From: Paenibacillus sp. 453mf
GTDB lineage: Bacteria > Bacillota > Bacilli > Paenibacillales > Paenibacillaceae
Direction: 5' to 3'
DNA: 54,264 nucleotides
Assembly (NCBI RefSeq): GCF_900116105.1
Contig: NZ_FPAC01000011.1
Coordinates: 1-54,264, forward strand
Under the pieces are notes generated by a model. That model worked only from the letters and a program-made list of their open reading frames with translations. It had not been told where the DNA came from and searched no databases. The translations under genes were made by a program, and so were the position numbers. How positions within the stretch are numbered: the first letter of the stretch is position 1; each line of letters begins with the position of its first letter. Shown here piece by piece: positions 25,605 through 33,619 of the stretch.

Positions 25605-26609
25605 TTACAGACCTTTGCTTGCAATGTAAGCAGCGAGGTCTACGACACGGTTGGAGTAGCCCCACTCGTTGTCATACCAAGAAACAACTTTAACCATGTT
25701 GTCGCCTACTACCATAGTGGAGAGAGCGTCAATTGTAGAAGAAGCTGGGTCGCTGTTGTAGTCGCTGGATACAAGCGGCTCGTCGGAGTAGTTAAGGATC
25801 CCTTTCAGTGGTCCGTTAGCTGCTTCTTTAAGAGCTGCGTTTACTTCGTCTACAGTTACGTTTTTGCCAAGCTCAACAACCAGGTCAGTTACGGATACGT
25901 TCTTAGTAGGAACGCGCATTGCCATACCATTCAGTTTACCTTTCAGCTGTGGCAATACAAGGCTAACAGCCTTAGCTGCACCTGTTGTTGAAGGAATGAT
26001 GTTCTCAGCTGCTGCACGAGCACGACGAAGGTCTTTGTGCGGCAGGTCAAGTACTTGCTGGTCGTTAGTGTAAGAGTGAACAGTTGTCATCATACCTTTA
26101 ACGATACCAAAGGACTCGTCAAGAACTTTAGCAAATGGTGCCAAGCAGTTCGTCGTACAAGAAGCGTTAGAGATTACTGTATGGTTAGCTGGGTCGTATT
26201 TGTCTTCGTTTACGCCCATAACAACTGTAATATCTTCGTTTGTAGCTGGAGCAGAGATGATTACTTTTTTAGCTCCGCCTTTAAGGTGAGCTTCTGCTTT
26301 TTCTTTTGCTGTGAAGATACCTGTGGACTCAACAACGATTTCAACGCCGTTAGCTGCCCAAGGCAGGTTCTCAGGGTTACGCTCAGCAAATACTTTAACT
26401 TCTTTGCCGTTAACGATCAGCGCACCTTCTTTAGCTTCTACAGTTGCGTTCAGACGACCATGAGTTGTGTCGTATTTAAGCAAGTGAGCCAAAGTGCTCA
26501 CGTCTGTCAAATCATTGATTGCTACGATTTCTACATCGCTGTTGTTCAGCGCTGCGCGGAATACGTTACGTCCAATACGTCCAAAACCGTTAATACCTAC
26601 TTTTACCAT
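25605..26609 (-). CDS. gapA: Glyceraldehyde-3-phosphate dehydrogenase (glycolytic, NAD type)
   Basis: 334 residues. GINGFGRIGRNVFRAAL is the NAD-binding start, ISNASCTTNCLAPFAKV carries the catalytic Cys, and HSYTNDQQVLD and WYDNEWGYSNRV are standard. NDLTD after the second strand, with Asp near 33, favours NAD over NADP, as in catabolic GapA. GGGAGGAAC precedes the ATG. It lies directly after cggR in the operon. Confidence 0.98.
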   Translation of the reverse strand: MVKVGINGFGRIGRNVFRAALNNSDVEIVAINDLTDVSTLAHLLKYDTTHGRLNATVEAKEGALIVNGKEVKVFAERNPENLPWAANGVEIVVESTGIFTAKEKAEAHLKGGAKKVIISAPATNEDITVVMGVNEDKYDPANHTVISNASCTTNCLAPFAKVLDESFGIVKGMMTTVHSYTNDQQVLDLPHKDLRRARAAAENIIPSTTGAAKAVSLVLPQLKGKLNGMAMRVPTKNVSVTDLVVELGKNVTVDEVNAALKEAANGPLKGILNYSDEPLVSSDYNSDPASSTIDALSTMVVGDNMVKVVSWYDNEWGYSNRVVDLAAYIASKGL

Positions 26610-26696
26610 GAGTAAGTTCCTCCCAAGTTTTGCTTTAAATTTTTATATATTCAAGACAAGCCTGTTAAGGCCCATCAAGACAACGAATCCATAACT

Positions 26697-27728
26697 CTAT
26701 AAATCTTTAACAATTTCAGCTGCTGCCGCTTCATCTATGACTAGAATATCTTCTTGTCCGAAGCGAAGCACCGCCTGTATCGAAGCTGCCTTGCTCTTAC
26801 CGCCTGCAATAGCGATAACAACCTCGGTACGTCTGATATCCTCTAAGCGCATACCCAGGGTCAGCATCGTATGAACAATCTCGCCCTCGCTATTGAAATA
26901 ATAGCCGAAGGATTCTGCCACGGCACCCTCATCACGTATTTCAGTGACCGTCTGTGGTGCCAGCTTGCGCCGTTTGGCCATTTCCATCGCACCGCCTATT
27001 CCGTGAATCACGATGCGCGCATTACGGATCATATCCAGAATTTCCTGTATGTTGGAGTCTTGTATCAGTGAATCATAGGCATGATTGCTTAATAGATCCG
27101 GTACATGCAAGAGCCGATATTGTGCTCCAAGCTTCTTCGCCATCATGGAAGCAATCGTATTCGCCTGAAGCTCCAAGCTCTCTCCAAGACCACCTCGTGC
27201 AGGCACGAGCCATACATCTCGCTTGGATGATGATGGGGTTAGATGCTCTGCAATCGCTGCTGTTGTGGAACCGCCCGTTACAGCTACCACATCCTCATCA
27301 TGCATGACACTCAGCAGTGCTTTCGCTCCGGCGCGCCCCAGCTCTCGCTTAGCATATTCCGAATGCTCAGAATCCCCTGGAACGACAATGACCTTCTGAA
27401 GTCCATAAGTTCTTCTGATCTGCTCTTCCATCTCTGATAGTCCAAACAATTCCTTGGCTACAGGTTCAAGCATTTCAAGCAGCTCTTCTCCAGCCTGACT
27501 TATTCTCATTCCCACCGTTTCAATCTCAATGAGTCCTTGCGATTTCAGCAGATCCGTCTCTGCTCTGAGTACACGCTCCGTCATATCCATGGCGTTCGCA
27601 AGTGTTCTTCTGCCAATCAATTCCGAAATCATGATCTGGCGTAGAATCGTATATCTCTTCTTCATTACGTCCATGAGATCAGGTAGAAGCTGCTTCTGCA
27701 CTTCTAATATCGTTCGCATGCTATCCAC
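26697..27728 (-). CDS. cggR: Central glycolytic genes regulator CggR
   Basis: About 343 residues from a GTG at 27728 that has AAGGAG 9 bases upstream; an ATG at 27746 would add 6 residues but has no clear ribosome site. SorC/DeoR family: N-terminal HTH (ELIGRRTLANAMDMTERVLR) and a C-terminal sugar-phosphate-binding domain (DVVAVTGGSTTAAIAEHL; VVIAIAGGKSKAASI). In B. subtilis CggR represses this operon and is released by fructose-1,6-bisphosphate. An operator that fits its known consensus lies just upstream, so autoregulation is well supported. Confidence 0.95.
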   Translation of the reverse strand: MDSMRTILEVQKQLLPDLMDVMKKRYTILRQIMISELIGRRTLANAMDMTERVLRAETDLLKSQGLIEIETVGMRISQAGEELLEMLEPVAKELFGLSEMEEQIRRTYGLQKVIVVPGDSEHSEYAKRELGRAGAKALLSVMHDEDVVAVTGGSTTAAIAEHLTPSSSKRDVWLVPARGGLGESLELQANTIASMMAKKLGAQYRLLHVPDLLSNHAYDSLIQDSNIQEILDMIRNARIVIHGIGGAMEMAKRRKLAPQTVTEIRDEGAVAESFGYYFNSEGEIVHTMLTLGMRLEDIRRTEVVIAIAGGKSKAASIQAVLRFGQEDILVIDEAAAAEIVKDL

Positions 27729-27762
27729 TTCCGCAAGCTCCTTCATTCCGGTCTCTGAGGTG

Positions 27763-27799
27763 GACTAAAAATGTCCCGGGTTAACTTTTTAAGTCCCAC
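27763..27799 (-). promoter_or_regulatory. CggR operator (direct repeat)
   Basis: On the minus strand TGGGAC-N6-AGTT-N4-CGGGAC-N6-AGTC. This fits the tandem CGGGAC-N6-TGTC-N4-CGGGAC-N6-TGTC layout of the B. subtilis CggR site. It lies between the -10 box and the cggR start, so bound CggR would block elongation or promoter clearance. Confidence 0.85.
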
Positions 27800-27803
27800 G
27801 TTT

Positions 27804-27832
27804 ATTTTAACCAAATCTAACGTGGGATGCAA
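27804..27832 (-). promoter_or_regulatory. SigA promoter of the cggR-gapA operon
   Basis: TTGCAT (27832-27827), a 17-base spacer and TAAAAT (27809-27804) on the minus strand. It lies immediately upstream of the CggR operator. A 9-bp inverted repeat, TCCCACGTT at 27794-27802 and AACGTGGGA at 27819-27827, brackets the -10 region; its outer arm overlaps the -35 box. Confidence 0.75.
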
Positions 27833-28042
27833 GGGGTCCAAAAGTATATTTTACAAAGCCGTTTCCCTTTATTCGCTTGTGTAAAATATCACAATTAAAA
27901 AAGCGATACCATCGGTTTTCATCCCTTCATCTATAGGTTGTACAAATATGTTCAACATCAAACTCTATCATGGAACTCTCTTGCAAATTTTTTTACATTC
28001 AGATATAATCAATATTACTGTCATAGACAGTTACTTGAATGT

Positions 28043-28117
28043 GCGCCCGTGGTCCAACGGATATGACGTAGGCCTCCGGAGCCTGAGATCGAGGTTCGAT
28101 TCCTCGCGGGCGCGCCA
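28043..28117 (+). tRNA. tRNA-Arg (CCG)
   Basis: Acceptor GCGCCCG pairs with CGGGCGC; the anticodon loop is CTCCGGA, giving anticodon CCG for codon CGG; the T-arm is GAGGTTCGATTCCTC; CCA is encoded. It is followed by its own terminator. Confidence 0.95.
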
Positions 28118-28152
28118 TTACTATATAGTGGCTTCATATACATTTAACCAAT

Positions 28153-28178
28153 GAAACCGAACAGGTTTCTTTTTTTAT
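28153..28178 (+). terminator. Terminator of tRNA-Arg
   Basis: GAAACC-GAACA-GGTTTC followed by TTTTTTT on the plus strand, about 35 bases after the tRNA. It insulates the clpP promoter from the tRNA transcript. Confidence 0.85.
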
Positions 28179-28186
28179 CAAATTAG

Positions 28187-28203
28187 TTTGACTTTCTTTG
28201 ACT
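28187..28203 (-). promoter_or_regulatory. CtsR heat-shock operator at clpP
   Basis: On the minus strand AGTCAAA-GAA-AGTCAAA, a direct heptad repeat with a 3-base spacer, an exact fit to the RGTCAAA-NAN-RGTCAAA CtsR consensus. The second heptad covers the -35 box of the clpP promoter, so CtsR would block RNA polymerase binding until heat stress. Confidence 0.88.
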
Positions 28204-28226
28204 TTTTGTTTGAAATTGTTTATGAT
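28198..28226 (+). promoter_or_regulatory. SigA promoter of clpP
   Basis: TTGACT (28198-28203), a 17-base spacer and TATGAT (28221-28226). The leader to the ATG at 28324 is about 90 bases. Confidence 0.85.
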
Positions 28227-28323
28227 GTGGTTAATACGGAAACAGTAAGTATATGTAGATGAAGTTCCTGTTCTCGTGTCTCGTGAACTTAAGACTCTAA
28301 ATTTTTTTGAGGAGGTTTTTCGC

Positions 28324-28923
28324 ATGAGTTATATTCCTATGGTCGTAGAACAAAGCAATCGCGGTGAACGCGCTTATGACATTTATTCCAGACTGCTGAA
28401 AGATCGTATCATTTTCCTTGGCAGTGATGTCAACGATGTCGTCGCTAATTCCATCATTGCTCAAATGCTGTTTCTAGCTGCGGAAGATCCAGAGAAAGAC
28501 ATTCATTTATACATTAACAGCCCTGGCGGTTCCATCACGGCGGGTATGGCAATATATGATACAATGCAATTTATTAAACCCGATGTTTCCACGATCTGTA
28601 TGGGTATGGCTGCTTCAATGGGTGCCTTCCTGCTTAACGCAGGTGCGAAGGGCAAGCGTTTTGCTCTCCCTAACAGTGAAGTGATGATCCATCAGCCGCT
28701 TGGTGGAGCGCAAGGCCAAGCCTCTGATATTGAAATTCGTGCACGCCGTATTCTCAAAATGCGCGATAAGCTGAACCACATCCTGGCTGAACGTACAGGT
28801 CAGCCTCTCGAACGCATTGAACGCGACACAGACCGCGATAACTTCATGTCCGCTGAAGAAGCGAAGGCATACGGATTGGTTGACCAAGTTCTTGAGTCTT
28901 CCACATCTGCGCAAGGTCTATAA
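28324..28923 (+). CDS. clpP: ATP-dependent Clp protease proteolytic subunit ClpP
   Basis: 199 residues from the ATG at 28324, which has GAGGAGG upstream; the frame extends further but without support. Serine peptidase of the Clp complex: catalytic Ser in GMAASMGAFLL (about 97), His in VMIHQPLGG (about 122) and Asp in DRDNFM (about 171) are all present. It forms a tetradecamer that degrades proteins fed by ClpX, ClpC or ClpE, including tmRNA-tagged peptides. Single gene with its own promoter, CtsR site and terminator. Confidence 0.98.
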   Translation: MSYIPMVVEQSNRGERAYDIYSRLLKDRIIFLGSDVNDVVANSIIAQMLFLAAEDPEKDIHLYINSPGGSITAGMAIYDTMQFIKPDVSTICMGMAASMGAFLLNAGAKGKRFALPNSEVMIHQPLGGAQGQASDIEIRARRILKMRDKLNHILAERTGQPLERIERDTDRDNFMSAEEAKAYGLVDQVLESSTSAQGL

Positions 28924-28937
28924 GCTGTAATAACACC

Positions 28938-28985
28938 AAAATCCTCGTTCCTGATTTGAAGGGACGAGGATTTTATGTTTTTTTG
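28938..28985 (+). terminator. Terminator of clpP
   Basis: AAAATCCTCGTTCC and GGGACGAGGATTTT form a 13-14-bp stem, followed by ATGTTTTTTTG on the plus strand, about 15 bases after the stop. The minus-strand gene at 29036 converges on it. Confidence 0.88.
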
Positions 28986-29035
28986 AATACCATTTTTCAG
29001 TTTATTTAACACCATTGTGTGAAGCTCTGACATTG

Positions 29036-29794
29036 CTACTTCAGCTCATACCGTACTGTCAGCTGAGTAGACAACTTAATTTCTCCACTCTCAATTGCTG
29101 TGTTTGCACTGTCTTCGGCTTTACTAGTTGACTGCAATTCCAGCGACTCTCTGTAATAAGTAATGGGTTCGTCGAGACTTCCCTGGCTGACGCTGAGCAC
29201 GATACCCAGCTGACGCTGAGCCGCATTCGCTATCGCTCCAGCTTTAAGCTTCGCATTCGCCATGGCCTTATCAATAACTTGTGTTTCAAACGCTTCGGTA
29301 TCCTCTATCGAGAACACAACATTATCGATCTGATTCGCACCCGCATTTGTTGCAGCATCCAGCAGCTCGCCGACTTTCTCAAGATTACGGTAAGACACTT
29401 TGAGCGTATGATAAGCAGTGTAGCCTTTAATTTTCTGTCCATCCTTCTCGCTGTAAGTATAATTGGGCTGTACATAGAATTGATTGGTCTGAATATCCTT
29501 GCTGTCCACTTTCCAGGTATTCTTCAGCAGTGTATTAATCTTTTGAATTTTGGCTGCGTTCGCTTTTTGCGCTGCTGCAGCGGTATCCGCTTCTGATGAT
29601 GCTCCAATCGACAAATAGGCAATATCCGGCTTAACTGCTATTTCACCTTTCCCTGTGACCGAAATGAAGTTCTGCATCGCTGCTGCCTCCTGGGCTAATG
29701 CTGTTCCCCCTGCAGACCAGCTCCATCCTCCAATTAATAGTGCTCCAGCGATGGCTGCGGCAGCGAAAGGTTTAATCCATTTCTTGTTCCCCAC
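29036..29794 (-). CDS. SIMPL (DUF541) domain exported protein
   Basis: 252 residues, GTG start with GGAGG 9 bases upstream. Residues 1-35 form a Sec signal (WIKPFAAAAIAGALLIGGW, then ALAQEAAA). The remainder is a SIMPL/DUF541 domain: ISVTGKGEIAVKPDIAYLSI, the helix AAAAQKANAAKIQKINTLLK, YTAYHTLKVSYRNLEKVGEL and a C-terminal TQLTVRYEL strand. Family members are periplasmic or extracytoplasmic proteins linked to oxidative-stress tolerance; the biochemical role is unclear. It lies downstream of the crh block, with a long hairpin between. Confidence 0.9.
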   Translation of the reverse strand: MGNKKWIKPFAAAAIAGALLIGGWSWSAGGTALAQEAAAMQNFISVTGKGEIAVKPDIAYLSIGASSEADTAAAAQKANAAKIQKINTLLKNTWKVDSKDIQTNQFYVQPNYTYSEKDGQKIKGYTAYHTLKVSYRNLEKVGELLDAATNAGANQIDNVVFSIEDTEAFETQVIDKAMANAKLKAGAIANAAQRQLGIVLSVSQGSLDEPITYYRESLELQSTSKAEDSANTAIESGEIKLSTQLTVRYELK

Positions 29795-29885
29795 TTCATC
29801 TAACCTCCTTCAATTTGCAATCTATACCATTGGACGCAGTCTCTTAGAAAAAAGTTTCAATATGTACAAGCATGTCCAAAATACG

Positions 29886-29955
29886 AAAAAGCCCCGATTT
29901 CTCGCAATGTCATTAAGGCTAGGCTCTAGCTTAATGATATTGCGATTTCTCGGAG
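29886..29955 (-). terminator. Long imperfect hairpin after crh, probable terminator
   Basis: On the minus strand two arms of about 30 bases pair (AGCTCCGA, CGCAAT, CATTAAG-CTAG blocks) with a 5-base internal loop, and TTTTTCG follows the stem. It is much longer than a normal terminator, so it may also be a palindromic repeat that landed at the 3' end of crh. Confidence 0.6.
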
Positions 29956-29995
29956 CTTTCTCTCTGTATTTTGGCGTTACAAAAAAGATGGTGAA

Positions 29996-30265
29996 TTATT
30001 GGTTCTCCAGCTCTTCTTTGCTTACGAGACTTACTAAAGCGTTTACAGCCTGTTCTGAATCCGCACCTTCTGCACTAATGACTACTTCAGTCCCTGTGCT
30101 GATTGCAAGGCTCATAATTCCCATGATGCTCTTTGCATTTACTTTTTTATCATCTTTTTCCACAAAAATCTCAGACGAATACTTATTCGCTTCTTGTACG
30201 AATAGTGCGGCTGGTCTGGCATGAAGACCCGTCTTCAAACGGACTACTACCGGGTGCTTTGTCAT
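29996..30265 (-). CDS. crh: Crh-like HPr-family protein retaining His15
   Basis: 89 residues. Ser46 lies in VNAKSIMGIMSL, the site phosphorylated by HprK to make the CcpA corepressor form. The sequence VRLKTGLHARPAALFVQEAN is almost that of B. subtilis Crh, and the gene is next to whiA-yvcK-rapZ as crh is. However, position 15 is His (GLHARPAAL), the PTS phospho-acceptor, where B. subtilis Crh has Gln. It could thus both carry phosphate in the PTS and act in catabolite control. hprK is encoded at 49184-50122. Confidence 0.88.
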   Translation of the reverse strand: MTKHPVVVRLKTGLHARPAALFVQEANKYSSEIFVEKDDKKVNAKSIMGIMSLAISTGTEVVISAEGADSEQAVNALVSLVSKEELENQ

Positions 30266-30371
30266 GGAAACTTACCCCCTCTTCAAAATCTATACAACAA
30301 TCAATACTTCATAATTATAAACATTATACCATTATAGCATGAATGAAACTAGAAAAAAAAAGAGTTATTGC

Positions 30372-31328
30372 TTATAACTTTGAGTTCGTAAATAAACCCT
30401 TCTCTGTTCTAATTTTTTCGGCCATTTCATCAATTTTGCGCAGGCGATGATTCACACCCGATTTGCTCACTGTCCCTTTTAGTAATTCCCCAACTTCCTT
30501 CAAATTAATATCCGGATGGGCAAGCCTTACTTCAGCGACTTCACGAAGCTTATCGGGCAGAGTATCAAGTCCCACTTCCTTATCCAGGAACTTGATGTTC
30601 TCAATCTGGCGGACTGCCGCACCAATCGTCTTATTCAAGTTTGCCGTCTCACAGTTCACAATCCGGTTCACTGAATTCCTCATGTCCCGCATAATTCGAA
30701 CGTCCTCAAATTTGAACAACGCCTGATGAGCACCTATAATGCTCAGCATTTCAATGATCTTTTCGCCTTCTTTGATGTAAAAAATAAAGCCTTTTTTTCT
30801 TTCGATGCAGCGTGCATTCAGATTGAACTCATTCGCAAGATCAACGAGGGCCTGGCAATGCTCTTCATACATGGATGCAATCTCAAGATGATAGGAGGAT
30901 CCTTCGGGATTGTTCACCGATCCACCAGCCATGAAGGCACCCCGCAAGTAAGCCCGCTTACAGCAGTTCTTACGGATAACCTCTTCCTCTATGCCTGGTG
31001 TGAACATAAAGCCTTCCGAAACGATGTGAAGCTCCTTCAAAATTTCCTGAACTCTTGCCGGAATTCGGACGATATATACATTATTCTTTTTGAGCCGCAT
31101 TTTTTTACGAACCAACAGCTCGGTATGCACTTGAAAGTGTTTTTTGAGCAAAGAATAAATTCGCCTTGCTATCGCGGCATTCTCCGTAGAAACATCCAAA
31201 ATAACCTTTTTGTTCGAGAGCTGAACCGCTCCAAGCATACGGATGAGTGCTGACAGTTCCGCTTTTTCACAGCAGGGCTCACTTTCGATCATGGTTAGTT
31301 CTTTTTTGGTCTGTGCCGCAAACGACAA
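30372..31328 (-). CDS. whiA: DNA-binding protein WhiA
   Basis: 318 residues from a TTG at 31328, chosen because AAGAGGTGA precedes it and SFAAQTKKELT is the usual family start; an ATG at 31355 would overlap yvcK. It has an N-terminal LAGLIDADG-like fold (FMAGGSVNNPEGSSYHLEIA, without endonuclease function) and a C-terminal HTH (INLKEVGELLKGTVSKSGVN). Affects cell division and chromosome segregation in Bacillus and sporulation in Streptomyces. Five bases downstream of yvcK, in the same operon. Confidence 0.95.
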   Translation of the reverse strand: MSFAAQTKKELTMIESEPCCEKAELSALIRMLGAVQLSNKKVILDVSTENAAIARRIYSLLKKHFQVHTELLVRKKMRLKKNNVYIVRIPARVQEILKELHIVSEGFMFTPGIEEEVIRKNCCKRAYLRGAFMAGGSVNNPEGSSYHLEIASMYEEHCQALVDLANEFNLNARCIERKKGFIFYIKEGEKIIEMLSIIGAHQALFKFEDVRIMRDMRNSVNRIVNCETANLNKTIGAAVRQIENIKFLDKEVGLDTLPDKLREVAEVRLAHPDINLKEVGELLKGTVSKSGVNHRLRKIDEMAEKIRTEKGLFTNSKL

Positions 31329-31333
31329 GGGTC

Positions 31334-32320
31334 TCACCTCTTTCGAATCATCCAATTTTGAACGAGTGTATAGATATGATGACTGAGCTTATTCGCATCA
31401 TGTCTAAGATAGGTCCTGTACAATACAAGCCGATCTGCAATACACTCGTTAGACAACTTTAGAATTTCTTCCAGATCCATCTGTACAGGCTTAGCACCTT
31501 TCTCTGCATACATCTCCTGTACCGGCTCTGGTATATCTCCATTATTTACAATAACGTAGTCAAACAATCTCGTCCCAATATGCGCATCAATAGCTTTTAG
31601 ATGATCACTTACTGTATACCCGTCGGTTTCCCCTGGCTGGGTCATCACGTTGCAAATAAAGATCTTCGCTGCCTGGGAAGCAACCACAGCTTTTGCCAAT
31701 TTGGGAACGAGCAGATTGGGCAGTATACTGGTGTAAAGGCTGCCAGGACCCATAATAATGGCATCCGCTTGTTCAATAGCTGCAACAGCTTCTGGCAACG
31801 GCTCCACGTGGTCCGGTTCAAGGAATACACGTTTAATCCGGCCGCCATGTTCAGGGATCTGTGACTCACCGGTTACGATTGTGCCATCTTCCATTTCTGC
31901 GTGCAGGACGACTGCCTCACCAGCAGCGGGAAGCACCTGTCCTCGTACTGCAAAGACGCGGCTGATCTCTCGGACTGCTGTTACGAAATCGCCCGTAATA
32001 TCTGTCATGCCTGCCAGGATAAGATTGCCAAGACTATGTCCTGCTAAACCATTACTTCCACTGAAACGATAATTAAGCAATTCTGACATCAGCGGTTCCA
32101 CATCAGCAAGTGCTGTGAGTACATTACGGATATCGCCGGGAGGCGGCATTTGCAGCTCATCGCGCAATATGCCTGAGCTCCCCCCGTCGTCAGCTACCGT
32201 AACGATTGCCGTGATATCAAGCGGCTTATTCTTTAACCCCCGCAGCATAACAGACAGCCCCGTACCCCCGCCCATTACGACGATATGCGGACGTTTCATT
32301 TGTTCAACAGCCACTTTCAT
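31334..32320 (-). CDS. yvcK: Gluconeogenesis factor YvcK/GlmR (CofD-like)
   Basis: 328 residues; the ATG at 32320 directly follows a GTG, with AAGGTGA upstream. Family marks: MGGGTGLSVMLRGLK, VTVADDGGSSGILRDEL, PPGDIRNVLTAL, AGHSLGNLIL and IMGPGSLYTSILPNLLV. Binds UDP-GlcNAc in Bacillus and is needed for wall synthesis on gluconeogenic carbon sources (GlmR). It sits between rapZ and whiA. A 117-bp repeat lies in the gap upstream. Confidence 0.95.
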   Translation of the reverse strand: MKVAVEQMKRPHIVVMGGGTGLSVMLRGLKNKPLDITAIVTVADDGGSSGILRDELQMPPPGDIRNVLTALADVEPLMSELLNYRFSGSNGLAGHSLGNLILAGMTDITGDFVTAVREISRVFAVRGQVLPAAGEAVVLHAEMEDGTIVTGESQIPEHGGRIKRVFLEPDHVEPLPEAVAAIEQADAIIMGPGSLYTSILPNLLVPKLAKAVVASQAAKIFICNVMTQPGETDGYTVSDHLKAIDAHIGTRLFDYVIVNNGDIPEPVQEMYAEKGAKPVQMDLEEILKLSNECIADRLVLYRTYLRHDANKLSHHIYTLVQNWMIRKR

Positions 32321-32372
32321 CACTTCACCTTCTATAAGAAGTTGCTCAAGTTAAGCTATTTATCACCTAGGC

Positions 32373-32489
32373 GAATCAATTTCATAATACCTTTAGCTGC
32401 TTCAATCAAGGGTATATATAGATCAAAATGATTTTATTTGTCTATATATAGTTTCAAATCACCTTTAAATTTATTTATGAAATTGATTC
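32373..32489. mobile_element. MITE-like palindromic repeat, copy 1
   Basis: 117 bp with terminal inverted repeats GAATCAATTTCATAA and TTATAAATAAATTT-type arm ending GAAATTGATTC. It is flanked on both sides by AGGC (32369-32372 and 32490-32493), a possible 4-bp target duplication. A closely similar copy is at 50179-50291 and a degraded left half at 37702-37757. The interior carries GTATATATAGATCA and its near complement, so the whole element can fold. No ORF. The remainder of the 32321-32668 gap shows nothing I can name. Confidence 0.8.
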
Positions 32490-32668
32490 AGGCAAGAGCG
32501 GATTATACATCATAAACCTCCGCAATGGCTATTATTAGGATAAACTTTTACACAATATGCTCACCATTGATTCTTTCGGTCAGCCTGTAGAATGGTCATG
32601 TTCTGTCCCTTAAGGTGAATTGTGCCTACCTGCAACTTGTCTGTACTAAATCTCGTAATTCTGACGCA

Positions 32669-33568
32669 TTAATGACGATCTCGATCCGCATCTCGATGAG
32701 TTACAGATACAGATTCCGTCTCGCTGGCGCCAAGCATCTTGCCAAGGTATTCAGAAATGGCAACCGAGCGGTGCTTGCCGCCTGTGCAGCCAATCCCAAT
32801 AATGACTTGACTCTTCCCTTCCTTCCGGTATTGCGGAATAAGAAAATGCAGCATATCCAGCAGCTTTGTTAAAAAGGACTGCGTCTCTGGCCATTTCATA
32901 ACATATTCATAGACATCACTGTTCTGTCCAGTATTTGGACGCAGATGCTCCACGTAATGAGGGTTCGGCAAGAACCGTACATCAAATACAAGATCAGCAT
33001 CAATTGGAATTCCGTATTTGAATCCGAACGACGTTACATTGACCGAAAGCATATTCGCCTCAAGATGTGAGAAGCGGGAAATGATGCGCTCCTTCAGCTG
33101 AGCAGGCTTCATATTACTGGTATCGATGACCTGGTTAGCTGAATTTTTGAGCTCCTCCAGCATCTTGCGCTCCAGTCTTATCCCGTCAAGCGGCATACCA
33201 TCAGGTGCAAGCGGATGACGGCGTCTGCTCTCCTTATAACGCTGTACCAATACTCCATCTTGTGCATCCAGGAACATGATCTCACAATGGATTGTGAAGT
33301 GATCCTTGATGTAGTTTAAAGATTCGGACAATGCCGTAAAAAATTCACGTCCCCGTAAATCAATGACGAGCGCCACTTTAGAGATCTTCCCGTTTGACTG
33401 TACAATGAGCTCCGCAAACTTAGGAATGAGCACCGGAGGCAGGTTATCGACACAGAAGAAGCCCAGATCTTCAAGACTTTGCACTGCAATCGTCTTCCCT
33501 GCTCCTGACATCCCTGTAATGATAATAAGGGTTGCTCCTCCTGCTGGTGAATTTTCACCTTCTGACAT
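32669..33568 (-). CDS. rapZ: RapZ/YvcJ nucleotide-binding protein
   Basis: 299 residues from the ATG at 33568, preceded by GGGGGGA; a TTG at 33586 is less likely. P-loop ITGMSGAGKT near residue 17, then VQSLEDLGFFCVDNLPPVLI, and the C-terminal domain with IGIGCTGGKHRSVAISEYL. In B. subtilis YvcJ hydrolyses GTP/ATP and affects competence; in E. coli RapZ controls GlmS through small RNAs. Linkage to yvcK (UDP-GlcNAc sensor) suggests an amino-sugar/wall precursor role. Confidence 0.95.
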   Translation of the reverse strand: MSEGENSPAGGATLIIITGMSGAGKTIAVQSLEDLGFFCVDNLPPVLIPKFAELIVQSNGKISKVALVIDLRGREFFTALSESLNYIKDHFTIHCEIMFLDAQDGVLVQRYKESRRRHPLAPDGMPLDGIRLERKMLEELKNSANQVIDTSNMKPAQLKERIISRFSHLEANMLSVNVTSFGFKYGIPIDADLVFDVRFLPNPHYVEHLRPNTGQNSDVYEYVMKWPETQSFLTKLLDMLHFLIPQYRKEGKSQVIIGIGCTGGKHRSVAISEYLGKMLGASETESVSVTHRDADRDRH

Positions 33569-33619
33569 GAATATCCCCCCTATCAATTTCAGTTCGTCCA
33601 GTATGATTTCTTGTATGGA

